In this document: positions 1 to 11,343 of the stretch, in pieces
Position numbering within the stretch: position 1 is the first letter of the stretch
Layout: every line of letters starts with the position of its first letter
Program-made: the position numbers and the translations under genes
Assembly: GCF_027580225.2 (NCBI RefSeq)
Contig: NC_073358.2
Span: forward strand, 29,352,501-29,416,500
DNA: 64,000 nucleotides
Direction of reading: 5' to 3'
Origin: Misgurnus anguillicaudatus
Taxonomy: Eukaryota > Chordata > Actinopteri > Cypriniformes > Cobitidae
The notes under the pieces: generated by a model
Told to the model about the DNA's origin: nothing
What the model saw: the letters and a program-made list of their open reading frames with translations, nothing else
Database searches by the model: none

Positions 1-684
1 TAGGAGAAGTATTTAAAAGTTCATGACTGACACACTTCCTGGCGCCTGGTGGTGGCGCTATACCTGAGACTCACAATAGACACATCGATGCGATCGGAAT
101 CTTCAGACGAACAAACGCCCCGCTTGGCATAACAATAAGAATTTTTTTGCCTTAGATATAAGACACTTCCTGTTTCTCTGATTTCGCCACGACTTTGTCG
201 CCTCGCCATGGCAGGACCTTTCGAGATATCAAAAATCCCTTCGCAATTTAGCAAGTACAATGTCTCGACATCATGATCACCACGTTTGGTGTCATTCGCA
301 TGAATCCCCTAGGAGGAGTATTTAAAAGTTCTCCGCATGCATTTTTTAAACGATGCAAAATAGCCGACTTCCTGTTGGGCGGAGCTTAAATGTTAGAGGG
401 CGAAAGTTGTTCGGGTTGATGAGATCTATAAGCGTACCAATTCTCGTACATGTGCGTAAATTTTTGCCCGATCTGTGCATCAATGGTTTCTTCTGCATTA
501 CAGGGGGCGCTACAGAGCCCCTGTGCCACGCCCGTTGTCCAGCCTTTGGTTTTCTGCAATGACGGACGACTCTGACGTCTGTGCCAAATTTCAAGAGTTT
601 TCGAGTATGTTAAGGCACCCAAAATCCCCAAAAGTGTTAAAAAAAATAAAAAAAAAAAAAAAAAAAAAAAAAAATAATAAATTT
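1..684. repeat. Dispersed repeat sequence ending in an A-rich tract
   Basis: No gene is recognised here. The stretch is punctuated by short motif echoes (the phrase around gaagtatttaaaagtt recurs near positions 5 and 317), which suggests a degraded mobile element. It ends in an almost pure A run at about 638-674, as a retroposed tail might. Short open frames on both strands have no domain features. The identity of the element is unknown to me. Confidence 0.4.
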
Positions 685-842
685 GAGCAAAAACAATAGG
701 GCTTCGCACCTTTCGGTGCAGGCCATTCTGGCCTGCTCCTCGGTGCTCGGGCCCTAAAAAATAATAATCCGAGCAAAAACAATAGGGCTTCGCACCTTTC
801 GGTGCAGGCCATTCTGGCCTGCTCCTCGGTGCTCGGGCCCTA
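685..842. repeat. 86-bp tandem repeat, two copies, hairpin-rich
   Basis: Two nearly identical units start at 685 and 771, each running from gagcaaaaacaataggg to gggccct. Each contains small inverted repeats (gcacc-tttc-ggtgc and aggccattctggcct). It directly follows the A-rich tract, so it may be the tail of the same element. Confidence 0.75.
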
Positions 843-1210
843 ATTATGATCATATGCTTTGGAATGTATCTTTTCCAAAGAAAAACAAGGATAAAATACA
901 AATACTTTTAAGTAGAAGTGAAACCTCTGCTTGATAGTGACCAGCAACTTATCAACCCACCTGCATGTGGTCTGTGGACGTGGCATGAACAATCAATTTA
1001 CTTCTCCTTTCAGTGTTTTTTGGCAGTCTGTAAAACGATAGCTCAGAATTTTTGTAAATCTGTTTGTACAGTCTATCGCACAACAGCTTTTTAGCCGTGT
1101 TTTCGCTGATTTCACAATACTCAAGCTGCCGCTCTGTCTTTTGCCACTCAGTGGGCGTAACCGCAGTCCCTTTTGCCGACGGTGACGTCATGTGCATACC
1201 CTCTATCCTC
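843..1210. repeat. Dispersed repeat, uninterrupted copy
   Basis: This block matches 60215-60530 plus 61070-61130 in the same orientation (shared phrases: atgctttggaatgtat, tggtctgtggacgt, cttttgccactcagtgg). The copy here lacks the roughly 540-bp insertion that splits the copy at 60.5 kb, so it serves as an empty-site reference. No coding content is seen. Confidence 0.7.
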
Positions 1211-1229
1211 ACGTCAATTTTTGATTCTA

Positions 1230-1600
1230 TTTTCGTGACATTATCATGATTTTTTTCGTGATCGTATAACGAATTCCTGTTTTCGTGTGATCACGCATCG
1301 GTTATTCAACTGCTTTTTCCTATTTTTAAACCATATTCATTTAGATTTGGTGCTTGCATTAGAATGTCACTTTATGTATTGGTTTACTATTTTTTTCTGA
1401 TGTATTTTTTTATGTCCCCTGGCATTAGGTAGGGATGTCGTCTTATGCAAATCCAACCCTAAACCTAAGAGACAATGAGAAAACAAGACAAAACAGTTGA
1501 TTAATCACACGAAAACAGGAACTCGTTATACGTTCTCGAAAAAACGCGGAAAGTCGTGATAATATCGAAAAACATAAATAAAAAAATTACGTGACTATAT
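1230..1600. repeat. Inverted-repeat element
   Basis: The arm at about 1237-1300 (containing cctgttttcgtgtgat) is repeated in reverse complement at about 1495-1570 (atcacacgaaaacagg), with a central AT-rich spacer. The pattern is that of a palindromic non-autonomous transposon. Ends and family were not determined. Confidence 0.55.
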
Positions 1601-2151
1601 AACGAAATTACTTTGTACAAAAGCGTCTGCTAAATGAATGAATGTAAAATGTGAACTCAAATTTTTATTAATTAGACGGCATGATCTCCTATTTAGAATT
1701 AGAAGAATTAAATTAGGTTGTTTTGTTAAATGTAAAATAACACAGAATTTCAGATTGTTCTTTAAAAAAAAACAATTTGCAGATCATTTAACAATACTTA
1801 AAAGTCATATAACACATCCAAATAGAAACCCCAGATACATACTAAATAAAGCCTGTGTATGTATGTGCTGTACTTTATTCATTTGGCAGACGCTTTAAAA
1901 AGCAACTTACATTGTATTCATATACATTTAATCAATATGGATGATTTTTGTAATCGAACCAATGACCATTGCATTGTTAACGCAATGCATGTGAGCTGCA
2001 GGATCTGACACATTAAAATAAACCCAGAATAAACAAATTCCACTCTTTATACAGTCATCAGCAGTTACCTAAATGTTTTTTTCTTAACAAGATAATTCAA
2101 TATATTTTCACAAAATAATTAGTTTTGATTTGAAATATATGTAAAGCTTAC
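1601..2151. other. Intron or flank of the ch25h-like gene, nothing recognised
   Basis: On the minus strand this is downstream of the ch25h-like exon and so should be intron. I looked for a second exon with the remaining histidine boxes and found none here or further left. The sequence is AT-rich with short simple runs. Confidence 0.5.
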
Positions 2152-2576
2152 TTGTGGATGGAGTAATGAAATATAAAGAACAGGGTATCAAACACTAGTA
2201 AGCAAGAAACGCATTCCTTCAGGGCAAGAAAAGAAGACGGTGCTCTTTCTGGGAAATGAGTGTGCCGTAAAAACATAAAAAGCGTAGTCAACGGCAAAAC
2301 GCCAATTGCGTATTTCAATAAGATGCGAGCGGCACATCGAGTCCACTGATGAAAAGTAGCAACTTCACGGTGAATCCTGTACTTCTGTATCCACGGCACA
2401 CGCGGACTCAAAAGATCCAAGATCATGAACGGCGCGGAAAAGATGAAGTGAGCGCAGAAAGCCGCAAACACGCTCCAGTGAGGTGACATGAGGATGACAT
2501 GACGCTTCTCATACACGAAATCCCAAATCCATTGCAGCAATTCATCGTTCCCGAAGAGCAATGCGAAAATTAGCAT
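2152..2576 (-). CDS. Cholesterol 25-hydroxylase-like protein, first coding exon (partial)
   Basis: The exon encodes about 141 residues from the ATG at 2576 and matches the N-terminal half of the CH25H family as known: a membrane-entry segment (LMSPHWSVFAAFCAHFIF), the FMILDLLSPRVPWIQKYRIH region, a hydrophobic stretch, then VFDTLFFIFHYSIH, which holds the first HxxxH iron-ligand box. CH25H proteins are multipass ER di-iron enzymes that hydroxylate cholesterol at C25. The frame ends at CACAA|GTAAGC, a good splice donor in phase 2, so the rest (the two later histidine clusters) should lie in a downstream exon. None is visible between 1 and 2151, so that exon is either beyond the left edge or lost. 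Mammalian CH25H is intronless, so an intron here points to a fish ch25h-like paralogue. The assignment to the family is firm; the exact paralogue is not. Confidence 0.85.
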
Positions 2577-2826
2577 CGTTGTGAAGTAAGTTTACATGTC
2601 CGCAACTTTTCTTATCATGCCTGTAAAGGAAACCGTGTTCATAGTGCACTGCTTCACTTTCTGAGGAAATGTGACAATGAGTCAAAGCTCCAACCAAGAG
2701 AAACGTTGCTCTCCTCCCCATTACTCTAGCTTAACTTTTTTTTTTTTACTGTAGCTTAACTTACTTTCACAACGTGGAAAAGGTGTCATGCTTATATAAA
2801 CGTTTTAAAGTGCAGTTGTAAACTTT

Positions 2827-3350
2827 TTAAAGATTATATTTTTATACCTCTTCATGGCCTGGGGACACTCTTTAAATTTTATGTTTTTTGTCAGTCTGCG
2901 TGGTTAATAGAGAACATTTAACATCTCCTGTATAAAATCTTTCTGTTGAACAAAAGGTTCTTTCTTGTGGAATACATTTTACAGACAATAAGGGCTCAGT
3001 CACACCAAAAGCGCTTTAAACGTTTGCAAACGCAAGGCGCGACGCACTGCTCTTTTTTAAAAAAGGCAGTGCGTCGCGCCTTGCGTTTGTAAACCTTTTA
3101 AAGATTATATTTTTATACCTCTTCATGGCCTGGGGACACTCTTTAAATTTTATGTTTTTTGTCAGTCTGCGTGGTTAATAGAGAACATTTAACATCTCCT
3201 GTATAAAATCTTTCTGTTGAACAAAAGGTTCTTTCTTGTGGAATACATTTTACAGACTATAAGGGCTCAGTCACACCAAAAGCGCTTTAAACGTTTGCAA
3301 ACGCAAGGCGCGACGCACTGCCTTTTTTAAAAAAGAGCAGTGCAGCGCGG
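2827..3350. repeat. 271-bp tandem duplication including a transposon end
   Basis: The block starting near 2831 (agattatatttttatacctc) recurs at 3102 with an exact 271-bp offset, and the start of the gggctcagtcacacc terminal repeat recurs at 2991 and 3262 with the same offset. The duplication therefore happened after the element inserted. Confidence 0.85.
3027..3089. repeat. Perfect 24-bp hairpin arms
   Basis: 3027-3050 and 3066-3089 are exact reverse complements, GC-rich (…ggcgcgacgcactgc), with a 15-nt A/T loop. The arm sequence also occurs at 3297-3320 and 61004-61030, so it is part of the surrounding transposon's terminal region, folded back on itself. Confidence 0.85.
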
Positions 3351-4126
3351 CTTTTCATATTGCTAAGCAACCACCGAGTCAGCTGTCTTGTCAATCAAAT
3401 ATTGGAGCGTGAGCGCTCTTTTGCTGTTAACTGTCATACTAGCAGAAACTTTAAAAAGAGGGCGCTTGCTCTGACCTTGTTTGAGGATAAGAGGAGCACA
3501 AACACGCAGGAGAGAGAGAGCGAGTGGAGTCCGGTTCTTCAAAGCAACTGTAAACTTCCCTCGCCACAACGTAAGGCCCGCCTCTCCCCTCATTCGATTG
3601 GACAATGGAAGACGCGAATGACGTCGGGCGCTTCTCCGCTCTCACGGCGCATTCACACGGGGCGTCAGCGTTAACGCTTCCCATTCACTTTTAATGGGTG
3701 ACGTCATGCGTTGCCGAACTGAATTGTGGATCCGTCTGCGCCGCGTCAGTGCCGTTGCTCGCGGCAGAAGTTGAACATATCTCAACTTTTCAAGCGGCAA
3801 CGCGCGCGTCAGCCAATCAGATCGCCTTATGCAAATTACCTAGACAGAGCCAGCCAATTACGTTTATGGAAGAACGGAGCATGTGTAGCGGCCACTGTGA
3901 TTGGCTGTTGGCCACGCTTCAGACAAGCCTTCCGTTAAGCGTTAACGCTTACGCCCCGTGTGAATGCGCCGTCAGCGCTCCTTAAAAAACGCGTGCGCGG
4001 CAGGCGGCAGAAAACCGCAAGGCGCTCGGCGCGCATAAACAGCGCGCAAACGCGCCCTGCCCATAGAATATCATTCAAAAAAGGCGCCTGCAACTGCCAT
4101 AAACGCTTTTGGTGTGACTGAGCCCT
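3262..4126. mobile_element. Non-autonomous TIR transposon (AGTCACACCAAAAGC family)
   Basis: The left end agggctcagtcacaccaaaa is mirrored at the right end (ttttggtgtgactgagccct). The inside is related to the shorter copy at 60531-61069 (reverse orientation), including a stretch with the phrase cgagtcagctgtcttgtcaa. It carries a second, younger element at 3645-3971. Open frames inside are preserved by chance and carry no recognisable domain. Confidence 0.85.
3645..3971. mobile_element. Nested 327-bp MITE with TCA target duplication
   Basis: The TIRs read cggcgcattcacacggggcg at the left and its reverse complement at the right, with further palindromic agcgttaacgct motifs just inside. It is flanked by TCA on both sides (3642-3644 and 3972-3974). 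The related element at 60.5-61.1 kb has a single uninterrupted ctctcagcgctcc at the matching site, which shows the exact insertion point. A 3-bp duplication is typical of PIF/Harbinger elements, although TCA is not their usual TWA target. Confidence 0.9.
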
Positions 4127-4272
4127 AAGGTAAGAAAGAACTGGTTCCTAAAGCAACCTTTGACTGAATGGTTTATCGAGGAACCCAAAATGGTACTTTT
4201 ATTGCATCGCTGCAAAGAACTCCAGAAAGAATTTCTGAAAAATATTTCCATTTATTTCCCCCTCAAATTCGA

Positions 4273-4695
4273 TTAAAGGAGACATATCATGAAAATCAGG
4301 CTTTTCCATGTTTAAGTGATATAATTGAGTCCCCAGTGCTTTTATCAACCTAGAAAATGTGAGAAAGAACAACTCAGCAACTTAGTTTTGTTAAACCATT
4401 CTTTGCAAACATGTGAAAAAATAGGTCACTGAAATGTGGCTCCCCCTGTGATGTCAGAAGGGGATCTTGTTATAATAATACTGCCCCTTAATCTGCACTA
4501 TCCAACCACGGCACTGCCATTTAGTGGAGAGATCAGCTCATTTGCATTTAATATGACACACCCAAAACGACAATTTTAACATGCTATAATAAATTATCTA
4601 TATGGTATTTTGAGCTAAAACTTCACATTTGTACTCTGGGGACATCAAAGATTTATTTCACATCTTAAAAAAGCCTTGTGAAATGTCCCCTTTAA
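4273..4695. mobile_element. TTAA-flanked MITE
   Basis: The left end TTAAAGGAGACATATCATG pairs with the right end …ATGTCCCCTTTAA; TTAA lies at 4273-4276 and 4692-4695. TTAA duplication is typical of piggyBac- and Kolobok-type elements. Partial relatives lie at 32660-33040 and, inverted, at 56775-57060. Confidence 0.8.
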
Positions 4696-5094
4696 ACCAT
4701 CACAATATAAGGTTTAAGGTACAAACGGGAGAACACTAAACTTGGTTAAGGAACTTATTGGACAGAATTATTTGGCAAAAATGACAACTTACAGCACATC
4801 GGGTTGGGGAATATGGGTTTTATTCTAACAAACATAAAATAAAAGGCTGCAATTGTATCAGTGTTGATCCTCTCTTTTGTTTTTTAACAAATTAATTCTC
4901 ATCTGGCTTGATTCAATAAGATTTGTGTTTATGTTTTTGCCAAGTCTCCATAAATTCTTTTCAGCGCGGAGCTTATACTCCAAGCACATCTACAAAACAC
5001 ACTGCACAACTACATATACACAATATTTATTTGCAATATGTTTGAATAAAGGACTTACATTTCGGTTTTCTAAGGCCAAACGTCACTGACTGTA

Positions 5095-5346
5095 CACTCT
5101 AAAAATTGCTGGGTTATTTTTGACCCATAATGGGTAAATATTGGACAGAACACATGCTGGGTTAAAAATGACCTCATGTTGGGGTAAAATAACCCAATGT
5201 TGGGTTGTTGTTATGCAACCATGGTGTATAATAACCCAGCAGTTGGGTTAAAATAACCCAGCATTGGGTCAATTTTTAACCTAGCACGTGTTCTGTCCAA
5301 TATTTACCCATTATGGGTCAAAAATAACCCAGACATTTTTAGAGTG
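5095..5346. mobile_element. Palindromic MITE with TA target duplication (CACTCTAAAAA ends)
   Basis: A nearly perfect 250-bp palindrome: cactctaaaaattgctgggt at the left is mirrored by …acccagacatttttagagtg at the right, with TA on both sides. The arms are built of repeated gggtt/aaccc blocks. The ends match those of the much larger unit at 51273-56415. Confidence 0.9.
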
Positions 5347-5390
5347 TACATACAGATAAAAAGGGGATTCAGAAAATCATCACTGTTTAG

Positions 5391-5818
5391 AGTTAGGTTT
5401 AACTATTTAGGGACGGGAGTATTTAACCTCATTCACACACCACTTTGGCTGCAGAAAATTTCTGTAAAATTGTCAGAAAGACTTCTGTGTGAACGCAAAC
5501 ACGTTCCGTAAATGTTCTGGGATCACTCTCGAAAGGAGGACCTAGTAACTTTTGCATAAAATTCCTGGAAAGCCCTCTGTGTGAACAGGTTGCAGAAATA
5601 ATGCCGTAATGGGCCGTAGTGAGGACGCACGCGTCATCGTAATGACATAGATATCGAGCGAGTAGTTGCCCGGGGGGTTTAAATGTAGAATTACATTCAT
5701 AGTGAACAATAAGATGATAACAACGATGACGACAACATGTCTGCAAACTGGAATGAAGTTGAGACCAGGGAGTGTTACTTTGAACAATATTATTTAAAGT
5801 TAGGTTTAACTATTTTAG
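5391..5818. repeat. Short copy of the gtgtgaa inverted element with long flanking direct repeats
   Basis: The inside (5429-5760) resembles the arms at 21317-21877 and 28579-29296: shared phrases include gaggacctagta and ccctctgtgtgaac. It represents the arm junction without the 6.7-kb insertion. AGTTAGGTTTAACTATTT occurs immediately outside on both sides (about 5390 and 5798), an unusually long apparent target duplication. Confidence 0.6.
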
Positions 5819-6399
5819 GCAATAGTTAACACTACAGAATCAAACAATTACACTGCCAATACAGCCAATACTCAAATAATGCGTTTAAGATCTTGCAATG
5901 CAACATGAAGCTACATTTAAACATTATTAAAAATATATATTTACAAAAGAAGGTATGATATACAAACCTTCACTCTATGAGCTTTGAATGTCAAATGGCT
6001 TATACATTTTAATCTCTGACATTTAAATGCATTTTAAATGCACCTTCACACAACTCTAAATGCATAAAAATGACAAAATTCTCAGTAAACAGCTTGGTTG
6101 CCAAAATATAAATGTGATTTGCAACCAAAAGTATATCATTTATTTGACAAAAGCAAATAACAAGTGCAGCTCTATACTCCACACCATCAACTTTAACCCA
6201 ACTGGGTGAGAAAACATTTCAAATGCCAAGCAATACTGTATATCCTGTGTTACTTACAGTATAGTAGAAGTGTTCCTGAAACAGGTTTATTAACTTAATT
6301 ATACTTTATTCATATCAAAGAATCAAATTGTAGTGTTACAGAAATGGCCTGGTGTGAAAACATGCAAATATGCAGTAGCAAACAGCAACACAGACAACA
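5819..6399. other. No feature recognised
   Basis: AT-rich sequence without an open frame, repeat ends or splice-like structure that I could support. It lies downstream of the broken gene at 6.4-7.1 kb on the minus strand. Confidence 0.4.
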
Positions 6400-7135
6400 A
6401 CATAGCCTTTTGTTGAATATGGATCTTAAAGAAAAGGAAGCAGCATCACTATGCTAAGAGCATACTGTTCTCTAATTGCTTTATGTGGGAGGTGCCTGAA
6501 AGTAGATATCAAATTAGTCATCTAAATTTAAACAATGGCCATGCAGTTATTAGTACAAATAAACAAAATATGCACAAAAAATACCCATGTGTATCGATCA
6601 TGTGAGCCACCAGTATGTTAATCATCTTTCTTCTTGTGGCATCAGGAAGGGTTTCTGTTGCTTGATACTCTTGCACTACTTCTTTACCACCAGACTTGAA
6701 CTTCAACACAATCTTCAAATAACGCATAAAAAACAAAAGCATGAGAATGCGAAAAAAATGAGACTCAACGTGAAACAATGTTAAGAGACAATAAAGCTTT
6801 ACTAACCTGTTTGTTTAGAGACCTCACCTAAGATTATAATGGATGCACCTGAGCTGCAGCTCTAGTCAGTGAAAGATATGAAAGAAAAGGAGTCAGAAAA
6901 TTCTAAAAAAAAAAAAAAAACATATAAAGAGCATAATTTTATTTTGAATATGCAATACTTGCACATTTAAACCATTAAATTAAAAAAAACTCATTAAATC
7001 AAATCGCCCTTCAATACAATCCAGCTTCACATACTTTTGCTGTTTGCTGAACTTGACCTGCACCAGGATTTTAACAGGGCAAACATAGATAAACATTGCC
7101 AGGTCATGGTCACAGACAATAAAAAGGGTCACAAA
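6400..7135 (-). pseudogene. Broken copy of a fish multicopy uncharacterised gene
   Basis: Three exon-like pieces lie in order on the minus strand. The first (about 7096-6983) starts MFIYVCPVKILVQVKFS and runs into a stop with no clear donor. The second (6712-6585) has a clean acceptor (tttgaag) and a donor (catgg|gtattt) and encodes a 42-residue segment including YQATETLPDATRRKMINI. The third (acceptor at 6496, open 6495-6429) continues in phase with LPHKAIREQYALSIVMLLPF, then hits TAA at 6428-6426, followed in frame by DPYSTKGY. The order and motifs (TRR..N..V, YAL.IV.L.P, DPYS.KGY) recall uncharacterised proteins present in many copies in fish genomes. The function of that family is unknown to me. 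The in-frame stop and the missing donor argue for a pseudogene. Confidence 0.55.
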
Positions 7136-7319
7136 CTGAAAAAACAATGTTTTTTGTGAGTGTACACACATCGGACAGAAACGTTGTGAACATTAATAAC
7201 TGAGAACATTAAGTGCCATCGAACTGTTGTATAAACTCACTTGACACAGGCCTACTAATCAAGAATTGAATTAAACAAAATATTTAAACTTGCCCTTTGA
7301 TATTGTTATTACATTGCTT

Positions 7320-7772
7320 TAAAGAGACATTCCTCTTTTTTTTTTTAAATATGCTCATTTTCTAGCTACCCTAGAGTTAAAAATGTGATTTTTACCATTT
7401 TGAAATCCATTCAGCTGATCTCTGGGTCTGGCGCTAGCACATAGCATAAGTTAGCACAATTCATTGAATCTGATTAGACCATTAGCATCACGCTAAAAAA
7501 TAACCAAAGAGTTTCAATATTTTTCCTATTTAAAACTTGACTCTTCTGTAGTTACATCGTGTACTAAGACCGACGGAAAATTAAAAGTTGTGATTTTCTA
7601 GGCAGATATGGTTAGGATTATACTCTCATTCTGGCGTTATAATTAAGGACTTTGCTGTCTGATGTAACATGGCTGCAGCAGGCGTAGTGATATTACGCAC
7701 TGCCGAAAATAATCCCCTGCCATTGAAAGTTACCAAGGGGACTATTTCAGGCAGTGCGTAATATTACAAGTT
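7320..7772. repeat. High-copy fish dispersed repeat
   Basis: Contains the phrases tctgggtctggcg, cttctgtagttaca and gtgtactaagaccga, which recur rearranged at 30827-31095. An inverted pair (ttacgcactgccgaaaataa / ttatttcaggcagtgcgtaa-like) sits at the right end, 7690-7765. Non-coding. Confidence 0.65.
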
Positions 7773-8153
7773 AACTCTTCATTGTCCGCAATTGGGTTCA
7801 TCTGTTCCAATCCTGACAACATACTGCCATTAAAATCATAGCATTACAAATATTTGTGTAAATAATTTAGTTTTAAATAATCTGCAGGACACATGGAAAA
7901 TGGCTGGCGACCAACCCAAACAGAAAACTAATATGCTGGGGCCCAAATCTACGGGTTCCAATCTTCCCTGAGGATAATTTTTACCCATTCATGGTAGCTT
8001 TATTTAACTCTAAATTTTTAAGTGTTCTCTTTATTATCATTTTGAAACTGTAACATAACAAATAACTTCTCTTATCCAAAAATAAGCAAAATATATTAGC
8101 TGTAATCTAGAAACTATAAAGTCAGAATAAAATTTTTGACTTCTTGAAGCATG

Positions 8154-8261
<108 letters not shown>

Positions 8262-9791
8262 CTCTTCCTTTTTTGATGTACTGTAAGAGATTGGAGATAT
8301 ACATTTATCATGTCCATCAAATGCATTTCTGATGGGAAATCACTGTGGATTTCAGTGGAATGCATATGTGCAAAACACAAGCTATATAAGTAACTATATA
8401 CACAGCAAAATATTGAACCACAGAATAACACTATAAGAGTTAATTTCAATACTTTTGAAAGTGTTGACTTTTTAAAAGTTTTTGCATTGACTCTATGCAG
8501 AGTTAAAAATGTAACTATAACTTTACACTAATCAGTAAAACTTTTTTATTTGCTAAAAATTAACTCCCTCAGTGTAATTTGTTAACTTCAATGTAGTGTT
8601 AAAGTTTTAATGCTACATAAGGTGTTAATGTGGTATAATGTAAAGACAGCAACATATTACAGTACAAACTTTATTTTCAGAAAGGTTACCAATTTTTGAA
8701 AAAAAGTAAAAGTACAGCACAAAGTATCATCTATCATTCACTTTATAAAACCAAAAGGGTTTTTTAAATGATCAACGTATATGACAGAAAATGTGTGTTC
8801 ATTTAAGTGTTCATTAAAGTATAACATACATCAACATCTATGACAACTAAAAACCACACTCCCAAAGTATAGATGGTTTCAACGGACGCACCTGCGCTGA
8901 CGCGATACACGTCTGGATCCGAACTTTACTTCCAGTTTCGTTTTTTTAATGGTCTGACTAGTTGCTAAACTGATCTCTTGAACAAATGCCTCGTCGGACA
9001 TAACAAACGTTTTAGTTTCCTAGTTAAATCTATGTGTTGTTTTTTTGCTTGTTATATAAGAACTTTGTTGTTATTTATTCTTAGCGGAGTTTACCGGAAG
9101 TTATGTGCGGGCCACGACAGGCGCTTGTTTATGTTGTTACTGCTGAAACAGTCTATAACAACAGTACAGGCATTTATAAACACATGTAGGATGTTTCAGT
9201 ACATACAAACAAGTTTGACTTCATTTTAATCCAAAACCCAGCAAACATTCCTTAATGTGATGTAGGCAGCACCATATGGGCTTGAAGTATGTGCCCTAAG
9301 TGGGTTTTGTAGGAAATTATTACCATGTCACAATCTGTCCTGTACCATTTGCATTCCTGTTCTTACTGACAGTAATCAAAGACTTTTTGCAGAGCTGCTT
9401 ATCCAATACAGAGGGTGGTCCAATACAGAATGTATCATGTTGGGTTTAATCACATGGTCAAGGAAAGGGGATAAAAGACTATGTTTGGGGGGGGGGGGGG
9501 CTCTTCGCCCTCTTCTTCTTCTTGCGCTCATGCTCCTTTGGGCTGGTCTCCATGGGCTCTGCTCTTGGATTATCTATGCTTTTCTTTTTTACTTGAGCTC
9601 TGGCGTTCAGGCCATTAGGCCTAGATTCCAGTTCTCAATGGTGACTCTCTTTCATCTAAACTTTCTTTCTTTCTCTGTTCTCTATACTATCATGTAATAT
9701 CTCACATACATTGGAAACAGTTAATTGTACTAAGTATTATTTACCATTTATAGTGTAACCATGTCATTTGTAACTTTAAGTCAGTAATGTT
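8262..9791. other. Non-coding stretch with MITE-like and promoter-like pieces
   Basis: 8425-8645 has several gtgttaa/agttaa blocks like a degraded palindromic MITE. At 8890-8960 a GC-rich patch includes gcgcag|gtgcgtcc on the minus strand, which could be a 5' exon for the broken gene at 6.4-7.1 kb (weak). 9465-9500 has ggggataaaag followed by a 15-base G run and a pyrimidine-rich zone, reminiscent of an LTR promoter, but no partner was found. Confidence 0.3.
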
Positions 9792-11331
9792 GCAAAATAA
9801 AATATTTACGATCCAGCCCCGGATGCTAGATCACGTCAGAAAATATACATTTACTCATTTAACAGGCTTCTGTCAGTTAAGAGGTTGATTAATCACAGCT
9901 AGAGAACACAAACAGGACGAATGTTTTGGTGATAAAATAAGAAAAGAGTTTGATAATAAAATAATAATATTACAGTTTTTCTCAGTCGCTTTGGTACATT
10001 TCTCGAATCATACTCACAATTTGCAAAACAGTAAGTGCATTTCTCACAACAATTTGTACAAATAGCAAAACATCATGGATAACCTGCAAAAGCCACTCTT
10101 TTACTCAAAATACCTAGTTCATCTGTCAAAATTAAATATCTGTGTCAATGAACATGTCAGTGCCATCAGAATAACAAGTCATTGTGTCATTGTGTACGGA
10201 TAAGACAGTCAAATTGTTTAGTCATGTTGTCAATATAACAGTTTACTCTGAAGTGATGTTCTGATGTAAACTATGGCTAAAGTTTTGACGACAAGTATTG
10301 TAAATTGTAAGTTACACTTAGTATAAGTTATGTGTGAGTTTGATTGCAAGAGACTGGACAAAATTTACATGTACGCTTTTACTGTTTGTACTGTAATTCA
10401 TTGAAAGACCATGTCATTGCCATAAAGAAAGATAAAGACAGCACTGCATAGCATAAAGAGAAAACAAAAGTAGAAATGTGAACATGATAGATGTCTAAAA
10501 GATGTCTAACCATAGCCCAAGAATAGATGATACATATACATTTAGAACATGTAAAAGAAATGAAAGCAAACACCTTGAACACACTTTGCTTACATGTTGG
10601 AATATCATACATCTTCAAGTTATTTTGGCAAAAATGGCATGTAACCAAATTCAAGGTTATTTAGGGTAGAAGTGGGTTACTCATAGCCGGACTATATTGG
10701 GTCAATAGTTAGCAGTCATTTCAACGTCTCGGTTTTTGCTTGCTGTGGACGTTTCTGTCTGTTAGAGAAAGTCAAGATTCACCTGGGAGCAATTTACCAA
10801 TTCAGGACAGATTTAGAAAAAATGTCTAATGGAAATGTATAGAAATATGTTTGACCATATCCTGTATTTTGACAACATGTTCAACCATTTTGCATGTAAA
10901 GACTTATACTATGAACTAATGCCTAAATATTGTGGGGGGTGAGACTATTCAACAGAGACCCATTATAATACATTTTGATCAACATGATATAAGCAACTGA
11001 TAATGTAGGAAAAAGCAGAGAATTGTACATAATCATTTGCATGGATGTACCAAAGCATTTGCAACTTGTTCAAAGAAATGAGAAACTGCTTTTTTGATGT
11101 GCACAAGTGACACAATGATGTGAGAATTAAACAAGCAGTTTTGAGAATTTCAATTCTGATCTGAGAAATGTACCAAGCGACTGAGAAAAACTGTAAATAA
11201 TCAAATAAACAATTATATGGATAACTAATGATTATAAATGATTATGATGATTATATAAATAAATGATTAGCAAAAAAAAAAAACAATAATAAAAACATTC
11301 TGCACGTGAGGATCTAAGGTAGGATCCATCA
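9792..11331 (-). repeat. 3' LTR, interrupted by a TIR element
   Basis: 9797-9965 matches 16747-16915, and 11196-11320 matches 17290-17415. Between them sits the element at 9971-11195. About 370 bp present in the 5' LTR, including the polyadenylation signal, are missing, and the outermost end (…aaca) is truncated. Confidence 0.75.
9971..11195. mobile_element. IS630/Tc1-type non-autonomous element, copy 1
   Basis: The TIR tacagtttttctcagtcgct at the left is mirrored by agcgactgagaaaaactgta at the right, with TA at both ends. The inside is AT-rich with no surviving transposase frame. It interrupts the 3' LTR. Confidence 0.85.
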
Positions 11332-11343
11332 CTCCCCCCTCTT
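11332..11343 (-). other. Polypurine tract of the retrovirus-like element
   Basis: The minus strand reads AAGAGGGGGGAG directly before the TG that opens the 3' LTR. The TIR element at 11343-12344 inserted at the TA next to this tract. Confidence 0.6.

Noticed and set aside
386..901. 171-codon minus-strand frame
   Set aside because: It runs through the poly-A tract (poly-Phe) and the 86-bp tandem repeat.
9437..9697. Hydrophobic 86-codon plus-strand frame after a TATA-like motif
   Set aside because: Starts before a 15-base G run and lacks any family similarity; a promoter-like patch was noted but no gene.
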